Shown: positions 23,809 through 31,179 of the stretch, in pieces | How positions within the stretch are numbered: the first letter of the stretch is position 1 | Layout of the letters: each line of letters opens with the position of its first letter | Origin: Leucobacter chromiiresistens | GTDB taxonomy: Bacteria > Actinomycetota > Actinomycetes > Actinomycetales > Microbacteriaceae | Assembly (NCBI RefSeq): GCF_001477055.1 | Contig: NZ_LDRK01000005.1 | Location: forward strand, 1 to 33,582 | DNA length: 33,582 bases | Direction: 5' to 3' | The notes under the pieces: model-generated | Database searches by the model: none | What the model saw: only the letters and a program-made list of their open reading frames with translations | Told to the model about the DNA's origin: nothing | Program-made: the position numbers and the translations under genes

Positions 23809-24075
23809 ATGCCGAAATCGAAGACCCCGCAGCTGAAGGATCCCGAACTGTACGAGAAGCTCCGCGACGACGGCGCGTCGGCAGAGAAGGCGGCGCGCAT
23901 CTCGAACGCAGCCGCCCGCGACGGGCGATCGCGCGTGGGCGAGCGCGGCGGCCACGCGGAGGACTACGAGGAGCGCACCGTCGACGAGCTCAAGAATCGA
24001 GCCAAGGAGCTCGGTCTCTCGGGATACTCCCGCATGCGCAAGCAGGAGCTCATCGACCTCCTGCGCTCGCACTGA
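23809..24075 (+). CDS. Small protein with Rho N-terminal/SAP-like helix-extension-helix domain
   Basis: The 88-residue basic protein has a lysine-rich N-terminus (MPKSKTPQLKDPELYEKLRDD, with GASAEKAARISNAAA after it) and a C-terminal Rho-N/SAP-like module (about 55-88: TVDELKNRAKELGLSGYSRM then KQELIDLLRSH). Such modules bind nucleic acid, so DNA or RNA binding is likely. The start at 23809 is preceded by GGGAGAGG; an overlapping ATG at 23802 is in another frame. The SDR gene follows after 62 bases and is probably co-transcribed. Similar small proteins occur in many actinobacterial stress regions (recalled, not searched). Confidence 0.85.
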   Translation: MPKSKTPQLKDPELYEKLRDDGASAEKAARISNAAARDGRSRVGERGGHAEDYEERTVDELKNRAKELGLSGYSRMRKQELIDLLRSH

Positions 24076-24137
24076 CCGGCGCGCCGAACGCGGCGCAGCC
24101 ACCGCAGACCGAACGAACGCACGATCGAGGAGGACGC

Positions 24138-25019
24138 ATGACCCCCAACATGGACCCGCGCACCAAGTACCCGAAGGCGCCGCTGCCGCAGCAGGAGCAG
24201 TCGTCGCAGCCGGGCCTCACGGAGCCGATGCAGCCGGCGCCGGATCACGGCGAGGACACGTACACCGGCAACGGCCGGCTCGCAGGAATGCGGGCCCTCA
24301 TCACCGGCGGCGATTCGGGCATCGGACGAGCGGTGGCGATCGCGTTCGCGCGGGAGGGCGCCGACGTCGCGATCGCCTATCTGCCCGAGGAGCACGAGGA
24401 CGCCCAGGCGACGCTCGAGCAGATCGAGCAGGCCAATCGCAAGGGCGTGCTGCTGCCCGGCGATCTGCGGCACGAGACCGACTGCGTCGAGGCGGTGCGC
24501 CGCACCGTCGACGAGCTCGGCGGCCTCGACATCCTCGTGCTGAACGCCGCGACGCAGCGCGAGCGCGAGCCGAACGCCGAGATCACGCGGGATGCCGTGG
24601 AGAACGTGTTCTCGACCAATCTGGTCGCGCCGATCCTGCTCTTCCGCGAGGCGGCTCCGCACCTCCAGCCGGGATCGAGCGTCATCGTGTCGGCGTCGGT
24701 GCAGGCGTACAACCCGTCGCCCGACCTCCTCGATTACGCGATGACGAAGGCGGGGCTCGTCGCCTTCACGCAGGCGCTCGCCGAGCAGCAGGGGGAGCGG
24801 GGCGTCCGCGTCAACGCGGTCGCGCCCGGCCCGATCTGGACGCCCCTCATCCCGGCCACGGGATGGGACGAGAAGCAGGTGCACTTCGGCGAGGACACGC
24901 CGCTCGGCCGCCCGGGGCAGCCCGCGGAACTCGCCGGCGCGTACGTCTACCTCGCCTCGGAGGACGCCTCGTACGTGTCGGGGGCCGTGCTCCCGGTGAC
25001 CGGCGGAAAGCACCTCTGA
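24138..25019 (+). CDS. Stress-type SDR family oxidoreductase (GSP39/YghA-like)
   Basis: The 293-residue protein has the long Pro/Gln-rich N-terminus (about 45 residues: KYPKAPLPQQEQSSQPGL and so on) typical of the general-stress-protein-39/YghA group, followed by the classical SDR core. That core shows ITGGDSGIGRAVAIAFAREGA, NAATQ, Ser in IVSASVQAYNPS and the catalytic YAMTK. It ends SYVSGAVLPVTGGKHL, as the family does. The ATG has GAGGAGGA 5 bases upstream. These NAD(P)-dependent enzymes are induced by general stress in Bacillus; the physiological substrate is unknown. It shares a unit with the Rho-N-like gene and the candidate promoter at 23739. Confidence 0.93.
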   Translation: MTPNMDPRTKYPKAPLPQQEQSSQPGLTEPMQPAPDHGEDTYTGNGRLAGMRALITGGDSGIGRAVAIAFAREGADVAIAYLPEEHEDAQATLEQIEQANRKGVLLPGDLRHETDCVEAVRRTVDELGGLDILVLNAATQREREPNAEITRDAVENVFSTNLVAPILLFREAAPHLQPGSSVIVSASVQAYNPSPDLLDYAMTKAGLVAFTQALAEQQGERGVRVNAVAPGPIWTPLIPATGWDEKQVHFGEDTPLGRPGQPAELAGAYVYLASEDASYVSGAVLPVTGGKHL

Positions 25020-25082
25020 GCCGCGGGCCGGGGCGCGCCCCGCGGCTCGGGCCCGCGCCGCTCGCAGCCCCCGGGCGTTCGC

Positions 25083-25088
25083 TACAGT
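25083..25088 (+). promoter_or_regulatory. Candidate -10 element of a leaderless TetR gene
   Basis: TACAGT ends eight bases before the ATG at 25096, so the predicted transcript begins at or one base before the start codon. No ribosome binding site precedes that ATG, which fits leaderless expression. A matching -35 box is not evident. Confidence 0.4.
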
Positions 25089-25095
25089 GGTGAGC

Positions 25096-25665
25096 ATGTC
25101 TCCGAGCCGCGGGCGTCCGCACGCATCCTCCCGGGAGATGCTCGCGGACGCCGCGTGCGAGCTGTTCCTCGAGCGCGGCTACGAGGCGACGTCGGTGTCG
25201 GAGATCACCCGGCGCGCGGGGGTCAGCCGCTCCAGCTTCTTCAACTACTTCGCCTCGAAGTCGGAGATGCTCTGGTACGTCTTCGACGCCCGGATCGCGG
25301 CGCTGGAGGCAGCGCTGCGAACATCGGCCGAGGATGCGCCGGGTGCGCTGCGCGTGTTCGCCGCCGGCGAGGCCCCGGAGACCCTGGCCCTCGCGATCGC
25401 GGAGGCGCGCACCATGGGTGTCGAGGAGGAACTCGCGGCGGGTCGGGCCTCGCGTCAGCTGCGCATCGCGGCGGCGATCGAGAGCCGCCTGCGACGGGAG
25501 GGGCGCGACGCGCTGCAGGCCGAGGTCATCGCCGCCGGATACTCCGCCGCGTTGGTGGGCACGGTGTGGCGGTGGGCGGCGCTCGGCGCGGGCCGGCATC
25601 GATTGGACGAACTGCTGGAGCGCGCCCTCGGCGCCGCGGACGAGCTGCTCGCGCCGCCCCGCTAG
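25096..25665 (+). CDS. TetR-family transcriptional regulator
   Basis: The 189-residue protein has the TetR N-terminal DNA-binding domain: REMLADAACELFLERGYEAT, the helix-turn-helix VSEITRRAGVSRSSFFNYF (about 35-53) and SKSEMLW. The C-terminal ligand-binding half is a helical bundle without recognisable effector residues. It is probably translated from a leaderless mRNA. Its TAG stop overlaps the TAG stop of the convergent MFS gene through the palindrome CTAG (25662-25665). That tail-to-tail arrangement makes regulation of the MFS gene possible but not certain; no operator was seen near either start. Confidence 0.9.
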   Translation: MSPSRGRPHASSREMLADAACELFLERGYEATSVSEITRRAGVSRSSFFNYFASKSEMLWYVFDARIAALEAALRTSAEDAPGALRVFAAGEAPETLALAIAEARTMGVEEELAAGRASRQLRIAAAIESRLRREGRDALQAEVIAAGYSAALVGTVWRWAALGAGRHRLDELLERALGAADELLAPPR

Positions 25666-27149
25666 CGCCGCCCGCGCGGTCGCTCCCGTTCAACGCCGAC
25701 GGGGTCGCGGAACGCGTCCTCCGGCACCGCGAAGCGGAGCGCGACGGCGGCGACGAGCGCCGACCCGCCGCACACGCACCACACCACCACGTAGCCGGCG
25801 AACGATCCGGCCGTGCCGCCGGCCACGGCGCCGTCGGCAGCGCCGCCGACCCCGGCCGCCTCCGCGACGCCGTGCATGAGCGCGATGCCGAAGATCGCCG
25901 ACGCGACGGCGCCGCCGACGGTCTTCGTCGAGTTCGTGAGCCCGGTGGCGACGCCCGTGAGATGCGGCGGGGCGCCGGAGGCGGCGGCCGCCGGAAGCGC
26001 GGCGACCAGCGCCCCGGAGCCGAGCCCGGCGATCACCATGTTGGTCACCATGTGCGCGTAGGTCGTGTGGAACGGCAGGAACAGCAGGTACCCGAGTGCG
26101 ACGAGCAGCGCTGCGGCGGCGAGCGCGTTCCGCGGGGTGGAGACGCGCGCCGCGAGCGGATACGCGAGCGCCCCCGCCACCATGGCGATCAGGTAGGCGC
26201 CGATCACCAGGGAGGTGAGGAAGCCGCCGATGCCCAGCCCGTACCCCGCCGTCGAGGGGTCGGTGCGGATGAAGGTCGACAGCGGTGCCTGGGCGCCGAG
26301 CACGCTCATGCCGAAGAGGGCGGCGGTCGCGAAGACGGGGGCGAGCGCGGGGGAGCGGAAGAGCCGCACGTCGATCAGCGGGTCGGGGTGGCGCAGCTCC
26401 CACCTGGCGAACGGCACGAACAGCAGCAGGCCGAGCACGACGACGGCCCACGGCACGGGGTTCGCCACGCCCTGCACCCGCAGCAGGCCGAGCCCGCCGG
26501 TGAACGCGAGCAGGGCGACCGTCACGAGCGCGAGCCCGACGACGTCGATCCTGCCCCCGAGCTGCACGGGCGACTCGGCCACGCCGAACGCGATCACGGC
26601 GAGGCACACGAGCACCAGCAGGCCGGGGATCAGGAGCACACCGGTGATGGGCAGCGCGTCGATCAGCGCTCCGCCGATCAGCGCCCCCGAGATGGCCCCC
26701 GCCTCGAGCGCGGCGACGAGCGCGCCCGCGGCGCGAGCCGTGAGCAGTGAGCGGCCCTCCCGATCGCGCGTGCGCGACCAGATGAGCGCGATCTCGAGCG
26801 GCAGCCAGACGACGTACACCCCCTGCAGCGTCCAGGCGGCGAGGAAGAGCGGGAAGGTGGTGGCGAACGGCAGCGCGAGCGTCGCGAGGGCGGTCACCCC
26901 GGTCGACCAGAGCAGGATCCGCTTGTGCCCGACCATGTCGCCGAGTTTCGCGAGCACCGGCACGACGAGGGCCGACAGCATGAGCTGGGAGCCCTCCAGC
27001 CAGTTCACATCGGCGTCGGGCACCTCGAGATGCCGCGCGATGTCGGAGAGCATCGGGGTGTAGTAGCCCTGGAGGAACCCGCTCGTGAACTCGACGAACG
27101 CGAGGAAGCCGACGACTCCCGCGAGCGCGCCGAGCCGCACCCGGGTCAT
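25662..27149 (-). CDS. MFS transporter, DHA2-like multi-spanning permease
   Basis: The 495-residue protein is hydrophobic throughout with about 12-14 membrane spans. The first span (LGALAGVVGFLAFVEFTSGF) leads to the motif-A loop LGDMVGHKRILLWSTG, and a later loop TRDREGRSLLTARAAGALV precedes a motif-C-like Gly-rich segment ISGALIGGALID. It looks like a drug:proton antiporter-type permease; the substrate is unknown. The ATG overlaps the M20 peptidase stop (27146-27149), so it is last in a fadH-peptidase-MFS operon. Inference: it may export or import the compound that the peptidase and reductase act on. It is convergent with the TetR gene. Confidence 0.9.
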   Translation of the reverse strand: MTRVRLGALAGVVGFLAFVEFTSGFLQGYYTPMLSDIARHLEVPDADVNWLEGSQLMLSALVVPVLAKLGDMVGHKRILLWSTGVTALATLALPFATTFPLFLAAWTLQGVYVVWLPLEIALIWSRTRDREGRSLLTARAAGALVAALEAGAISGALIGGALIDALPITGVLLIPGLLVLVCLAVIAFGVAESPVQLGGRIDVVGLALVTVALLAFTGGLGLLRVQGVANPVPWAVVVLGLLLFVPFARWELRHPDPLIDVRLFRSPALAPVFATAALFGMSVLGAQAPLSTFIRTDPSTAGYGLGIGGFLTSLVIGAYLIAMVAGALAYPLAARVSTPRNALAAAALLVALGYLLFLPFHTTYAHMVTNMVIAGLGSGALVAALPAAAASGAPPHLTGVATGLTNSTKTVGGAVASAIFGIALMHGVAEAAGVGGAADGAVAGGTAGSFAGYVVVWCVCGGSALVAAVALRFAVPEDAFRDPVGVERERPRGRR

Positions 27150-28489
27150 GCGCCCGGCCGGGCGGGGAGCCGCTGGAGCAGCGCGCGGTGGAATCGGGTG
27201 CCGCGCTCGAGCTCCGCGATCGACACCCGCTCGTCGACGCCGTGGATCGTGGCCCGCAGCTCGGCCGACATGGCGAGCGGGGCGAATCGGTAGACGGCGG
27301 GGGCGAAGCGGTGGAAGTGCCGCGAGTCGGTGGCCGCCATCATGATGTAGGGCACGGTGCGGGCCTCCGGATGCGATGCGCCCACGGACTCGGCGATGAG
27401 CGCGAACTGCGCGTTGTCGGTCGACGACTCGGGCGAGGGCTCCTCGCCGTCCACGACCTCGATCAGCACGCGCCGGTCGGCGATGCGGCGGCGCACCCGC
27501 CGCACGGTCGAGGCGACCGTCTCCCCGAGCGCGATGCGCAGGTTCACGGTCGCGCTCGCGCGAGACGGCAGCACGTTCGGCGCGGTTCCCCCGGCGAGCA
27601 TGGTCGCCGCGACCGTGGTGCGCACCATAGCCGCGGGCTCGCCGCCGAGCCGGGCGAAGACGCGGGCGGTGAGTCGGGGGTGCGCGGCCAGCAACCGGTA
27701 GAGCCCGCGGGCGGGCCCCGCTGTGCTCGGGACGAAGCCCGCGAGCATGCGGCTCACGCCGACCGGGGTGCGCGCGGGGAACGTGCCGGGGTCCAGGCGG
27801 GTCACCGCCCGCGCGACCCGCCTGGCGGCGGTGAGCGACGGGGGCGCCGACGCGTGGCCGCCGTCGCCGCGGGCGCTCAGCCGCAGCGTCATCGGGCCCT
27901 TCTCGCCGACGCCCACCATCGCGGCCCGCCCGCGCACGAGCGGCAGCGGCGCGTCCACGACGGCGCCGCCCTCGTCGAGCACGAGCCACGGGGTGATGCC
28001 CCGCGCGGTGAACGTGTCGGCGATGGCGCGCGCCGCCGATCCGAAGGTCTCCTCGTTGCCGCCGAACGAGAGGTACACATCGCGGGCCGGCACGAAACCC
28101 TCTGTCAGGAGCGACTCGACGGCTTCGAGGATGACGAGCAGCGGGCCCTTGTCGTCGAGGGCGCCCCGGCCGTGCACGTATCCGTCGGCGATGCGCCCCT
28201 CGAACGGCGGGTGGGCCCAGTCGTCGCGCTCATCGACGGGCACGACGTCGTAGTGCGCCATCAGCACGACCGGGTCGAGCCCGGCATCGGCGCCCCGCCA
28301 GCGGAAGAGCAGACCGAACTCGGTGATGCGCTCCCGGTCGAGCGCGCGATGCACGTGCGGGTACAGCTCTGCGAGCACGGCGGCGAAGTCGTCGAACGGC
28401 GCCGGGCCGCGCTCGTCGAGCTCCGCGGAGACGGTGGGGATCCGGATCATGCGCGAGAGGCGCTCCGCGGCGTCCGAGTGGTGCATCAT
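27146..28489 (-). CDS. M20-family metallopeptidase/amidohydrolase
   Basis: The 447-residue protein has the M20 zinc motifs: LMAHYDVVPVD (His, Asp), GRGALDDKGP (bridging Asp), FGGNEETFGS (general-base Glu) and a late TIHGVDERVS His. The dimerisation lid lies between about 185 and 305. Length and the VVPVDERDDWAHPPFEG segment place it near the carboxypeptidase-S/PM20D1-like branch, which hydrolyses N-acyl amino acids or dipeptides; the exact substrate is open. ATG codons at 28489 and 28486 are tandem; no strong ribosome site is visible, so translation likely couples to fadH, whose stop lies 7 bases upstream. It overlaps the MFS start by ATGA. Confidence 0.9.
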   Translation of the reverse strand: MMHHSDAAERLSRMIRIPTVSAELDERGPAPFDDFAAVLAELYPHVHRALDRERITEFGLLFRWRGADAGLDPVVLMAHYDVVPVDERDDWAHPPFEGRIADGYVHGRGALDDKGPLLVILEAVESLLTEGFVPARDVYLSFGGNEETFGSAARAIADTFTARGITPWLVLDEGGAVVDAPLPLVRGRAAMVGVGEKGPMTLRLSARGDGGHASAPPSLTAARRVARAVTRLDPGTFPARTPVGVSRMLAGFVPSTAGPARGLYRLLAAHPRLTARVFARLGGEPAAMVRTTVAATMLAGGTAPNVLPSRASATVNLRIALGETVASTVRRVRRRIADRRVLIEVVDGEEPSPESSTDNAQFALIAESVGASHPEARTVPYIMMAATDSRHFHRFAPAVYRFAPLAMSAELRATIHGVDERVSIAELERGTRFHRALLQRLPARPGA

Positions 28490-28496
28490 GGTCGTC

Positions 28497-30524
28497 TCAC
28501 AATCTCGCGGCGAGGCGCGTGCCCTGGTCGATTGCCCGCTTCGCGTCGAGCTCCGCTGCGAGGTCTGCCCCGCCGATCAGATGCGCGCCGATGCCGAGCG
28601 CGGCGAGCTCGCCGTGCAGCTCGCGCGCGGGATCCTGCCCCGTGCACAGCACCACGGTGTCGACCGCGAGCGTCGTCGCCTCTCCGTCGAGCGTCAGGTG
28701 CAGGCCGTCGTCGTCGACGCGCCGGTACTCGGCTCCCGGCACCATGCGCACGCCGCGCCGGGCGAGCTCCGTGCGGTGGATCCAGCCGGTCGTCCTGCCG
28801 AGCCGACTCCCGAGCTTGCCGGCGCTCCGCTGCAGCATCACGACCGAGCGCTGCGGGGGCTCCTCGACGGCGACGGTGAGCCCGCCGCCGCGGCGGTACT
28901 CGGCGTCGACGCCCCAGTGGGCGAGGAAGCCCGGCACGTCGGCGGGATCCTCGTCGGCATCGGAGGTGAGGAACTCGGCGACGTCGAACCCGATGCCGCC
29001 GGCCCCGAGGATCGCGACGCGCCGACCCACCGGAACGCGATCGCGCAGCACATCGAGGTAGCCGACGACGCTCGGGTGGTCGAGTCCGTCGATCTCGGGC
29101 CGGCGGGGGAGCACCCCCGTCGCCAGCACGATCTCGTCGAACCCCTCGGCGGCGAGCGTCGCGGCGTCGACCCGCTCGCCGAGCCGCAGTGCGACGCCGG
29201 TCTCCGCGATGCGCACCCCGAAGTAGCGCAGCGTCTCGCGGAATTCGCTCTTGCCGGGCACCTGCAGTGCGACGTTGAGCTGACCGCCGATCCGGGTGTC
29301 GGCTTCGAAGAGGGTGACCTCGTGCCCGCGGGAGGCGGCCGTCGTGGCGCACGACAGGCCGGCGGGGCCCGAGCCGACGACGGCGATCCGGCGCCGGGCG
29401 GTCGTCGGTGCGATCACGAGGTCGGTCTCGTGGCCGGCGCGCGGGTTCACCAGGCACGACGCGATCCTGCCCGCGAACGTGTGGTCGAGGCAGGCCTGGT
29501 TGCACCCGATGCAGGTGTTGATGCGCTCGGGCGCGCCGGCGGCGGCTTTCGCCGCGAAGGCGGGATCGGCGAGGAAGGGCCGTGCGAGCGACACCAGGTC
29601 GGCGCTGCCCGAGGCGAGCACCGCCTCGGCGGTCTCCGGCGTGTTGATCCGGTTCGTGGCGATCAGCGGGATCGCGACCGCGCCCATGAGGCGCCGCGTG
29701 ACCCAGGTGAAGGCGCCCCGCGGCACCGAGCTCGCGATGGTGGGGATGCGCGCCTCGTGCCAGCCGATGCCGGTGTTGATGAGCGAGGCGCCGGCGGCTT
29801 CGACGCGCAGCGCGAGGTCGACGACCTCGTCGAGGGTCGAGCCGTCGGGCACGAGGTCGAGCATGGAGAGCCGGTAGATGAGGATGCCGGATTCGCCGAG
29901 CGCCGCCCGGACCCGGCGCACGATCTCGACGGGGAATCGGGTGCGCCGCTCGGCGTCGCCGCCCCAGTCGTCGGAGCGGCGGTTCGTGCACGGCGCGGTG
30001 AACTCGTTGATGAGGTAGCCCTCGGAGCCCATGATCTCGACGCCGTCGTACCCCGCCGCCACGGCGAGCGACGCGGTGCGCGCGAAGTCGTCGATGGTGC
30101 GCTCGATGCCGTCGGCGTCGAGCTCGCGCGGCGTGACCGGCGAGATGGGTGCGCGCAGGGCGCTCGGGGCCACGATGTCGCCGTGCGCGCCGTATCGCCC
30201 CGAGTGGAGGATCTGCAGCACGATGCGCCCGCCCGCATCGTGCACGGCGTCGGTGACGATGCGGTGGTCGGCGACGTCGGACTCCGTGGCGAGCATCGCC
30301 GCGCCCTCCGTGAGCCGCCCGTCGCGATTCGGCGACACGCCGCCGGTGACGATGAGCGCCGCGCCACCGACCGCCCGTTCGCGGTAGAACGCCGCGAGCC
30401 GCTCGAAGCCGCCGGGCGTCTCCTCGAGGCCGACGTGCATCGACCCCATGATGATGCGGTTCGGGAGCGTGATGGCCCCCAGCGCGAGCGGGGTGAAGAG
30501 GTGCGGGTACGTCAGCGTCGACAT
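28497..30524 (-). CDS. fadH: NADPH-dependent 2,4-dienoyl-CoA reductase (FadH-like old yellow enzyme)
   Basis: The 675-residue protein matches FadH in length and architecture. The FMN-binding TIM barrel (about 1-345) contains LQILHSGRYG, the catalytic Tyr in YDGVEIMGSEGYLINEF and His in GIGWHEARIPT. The [4Fe-4S] loop is CIGCNQACLDHTFAG then SCLVNP, with all four Cys. The FAD/NADPH domains have AVVGSGPAGLSCA and AILGAGGIGFDVAEF. It removes double bonds from unsaturated fatty acyl-CoAs during beta-oxidation; related enone reductases are an alternative. The ATG at 30524 has GGGAG 5 bases upstream. It starts the operon leading to the M20 peptidase and the MFS transporter, an uncommon partnership. 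Confidence 0.94.
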   Translation of the reverse strand: MSTLTYPHLFTPLALGAITLPNRIIMGSMHVGLEETPGGFERLAAFYRERAVGGAALIVTGGVSPNRDGRLTEGAAMLATESDVADHRIVTDAVHDAGGRIVLQILHSGRYGAHGDIVAPSALRAPISPVTPRELDADGIERTIDDFARTASLAVAAGYDGVEIMGSEGYLINEFTAPCTNRRSDDWGGDAERRTRFPVEIVRRVRAALGESGILIYRLSMLDLVPDGSTLDEVVDLALRVEAAGASLINTGIGWHEARIPTIASSVPRGAFTWVTRRLMGAVAIPLIATNRINTPETAEAVLASGSADLVSLARPFLADPAFAAKAAAGAPERINTCIGCNQACLDHTFAGRIASCLVNPRAGHETDLVIAPTTARRRIAVVGSGPAGLSCATTAASRGHEVTLFEADTRIGGQLNVALQVPGKSEFRETLRYFGVRIAETGVALRLGERVDAATLAAEGFDEIVLATGVLPRRPEIDGLDHPSVVGYLDVLRDRVPVGRRVAILGAGGIGFDVAEFLTSDADEDPADVPGFLAHWGVDAEYRRGGGLTVAVEEPPQRSVVMLQRSAGKLGSRLGRTTGWIHRTELARRGVRMVPGAEYRRVDDDGLHLTLDGEATTLAVDTVVLCTGQDPARELHGELAALGIGAHLIGGADLAAELDAKRAIDQGTRLAARL

Positions 30525-30556
30525 GCGGCTCCCGTGTCAGGGGTCAGGGTGATCCG

Positions 30557-30586
30557 AACGTAGCGACGTGCGGGCGGCCGCGTCGA
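30557..30586 (-). promoter_or_regulatory. Candidate fadH promoter
   Basis: On the minus strand TCGACG (30586-30581), an 18-base spacer and TACGTT (30562-30557) resemble a sigma-70 promoter; the leader to the fadH ATG at 30524 would be about 25 bases. It lies between the cspA terminator and fadH, where a promoter is expected. Confidence 0.4.
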
Positions 30587-30606
30587 GCGCGATGTGCGGA
30601 CCATAC

Positions 30607-30642
30607 AAAAACGAGGTGCAGGGCGAATGCCCTGCACCTCGT
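30607..30642 (-). terminator. Strong intrinsic terminator of cspA
   Basis: A perfect 14-bp stem (arms ACGAGGTGCAGGGC and its complement, 30611-30624 and 30629-30642) closes a 4-base loop and is followed on the minus strand by a T-run (30611-30607). It starts 14 bases after the cspA stop. This is the clearest Rho-independent terminator in the window. Confidence 0.95.
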
Positions 30643-30655
30643 CATCGTGCGCTGA

Positions 30656-30859
30656 TCAGAGAGCGCGGATGTTGCTCGCCTGCAGGCCCTTGGGGCCCTG
30701 CTCGACGTCGAACTCGACGCGCTGCTCTTCGAACAGGTCGCGACGGCCGCTGCCTGCGATCGCGCTGAAGTGCGCGAAGACGTCGGATGCTCCGTCGTCG
30801 GGGGTGATGAAGCCGAAGCCCTTCTCGGAGTTGAACCATTTCACGGTGCCGGTGGCCAT
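30656..30859 (-). CDS. cspA: Cold-shock protein (CspA family)
   Basis: The 67-residue protein is a complete cold-shock domain. It begins [20 protein letters not shown], which holds RNP1 (KGFGFI); VFAHFSAI is RNP2, and [12 protein letters not shown] ends the last strand. It binds single-stranded RNA and DNA and melts secondary structure, acting as an RNA chaperone. GAAGGAAAC lies before the ATG. The gene is monocistronic: its own long leader (30860 to about 31010) and a strong terminator flank it. No truncation or odd residue was seen. Confidence 0.97.
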   Translation of the reverse strand: MATGTVKWFNSEKGFGFITPDDGASDVFAHFSAIAGSGRRDLFEEQRVEFDVEQGPKGLQASNIRAL

Positions 30860-31017
30860 ACTGTGTTTCCTTCGTGTGTTGCTGGCCGCAGGTGCGGCCG
30901 GGGTGCCACGGCGACGGCGCCGACGTGGAGACTGGTAGCTTGCTGCATTTCAGCGGCAAATAAAACGTGCTGGAGAATCCCTACGTTCGGCATTACTGGT
31001 CTTACCCGTTGAGCTTA
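30860..31017 (-). promoter_or_regulatory. cspA promoter and long, AT-richer 5' leader
   Basis: A -10-like TAAGCT lies at 31017-31012 on the minus strand, with no good -35 at the expected place. From there about 145 bases precede the ATG. Its first part (about 30945-31010) is distinctly AT-rich for this DNA, with runs such as ACGTTTTATTTGCC; the part nearer the gene has a GC-rich inverted repeat (GGCCGCACCTGCGGCC, near 30884-30899). Long structured leaders of cspA genes act as temperature-responsive elements in E. coli; a similar role here is inferred. The whole gene-free stretch 30860-31179 consists of this leader and the nrtR promoter/operator. Confidence 0.5.
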
Positions 31018-31088
31018 TCCCACGGTTCCGGGCGGCGCGAGACCCATCTGCGCAATCGTTACCTTGCGTGACCGAGCGGGCGCGCGTC

Positions 31089-31116
31089 TTGACACGCGCG
31101 CCGCTCGGCGTATGCT
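31089..31116 (+). promoter_or_regulatory. Near-consensus sigma-70 promoter of the nrtR-nadAB operon
   Basis: A perfect TTGACA (31089-31094), a 16-base spacer and TATGCT (31111-31116) make the best housekeeping promoter in the window. The expected transcript start near 31123 falls within the palindrome at 31119-31139, so a repressor bound there would block initiation. Confidence 0.75.
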
Positions 31117-31118
31117 GC

Positions 31119-31139
31119 TTAAGGTCAATCTGACTCGAA
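31119..31139 (+). promoter_or_regulatory. Candidate NrtR operator
   Basis: The sequence reads TT-N3-GTCA-ATC-TGAC-N3-AA, an inverted repeat with GTCA at 31124-31127 and TGAC at 31131-31134. It overlaps the predicted transcription start of an operon whose first gene encodes an NrtR-like regulator. NrtR proteins repress NAD synthesis genes from palindromic sites near the promoter and are released by NAD-derived ligands such as ADP-ribose; position and context support this call. Confidence 0.6.
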
Positions 31140-31179
31140 CTCGCGTTCGGGTGCGTACCGGGCCGAGAGGGAGGTCGAT

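Noticed and set aside
23802-24137. In-frame upstream extension of the stress SDR starting at ATG 23802
   Set aside because: It overlaps the small Rho-N-like gene in another frame, and the SDR has its own GAGGAGG site before 24138.
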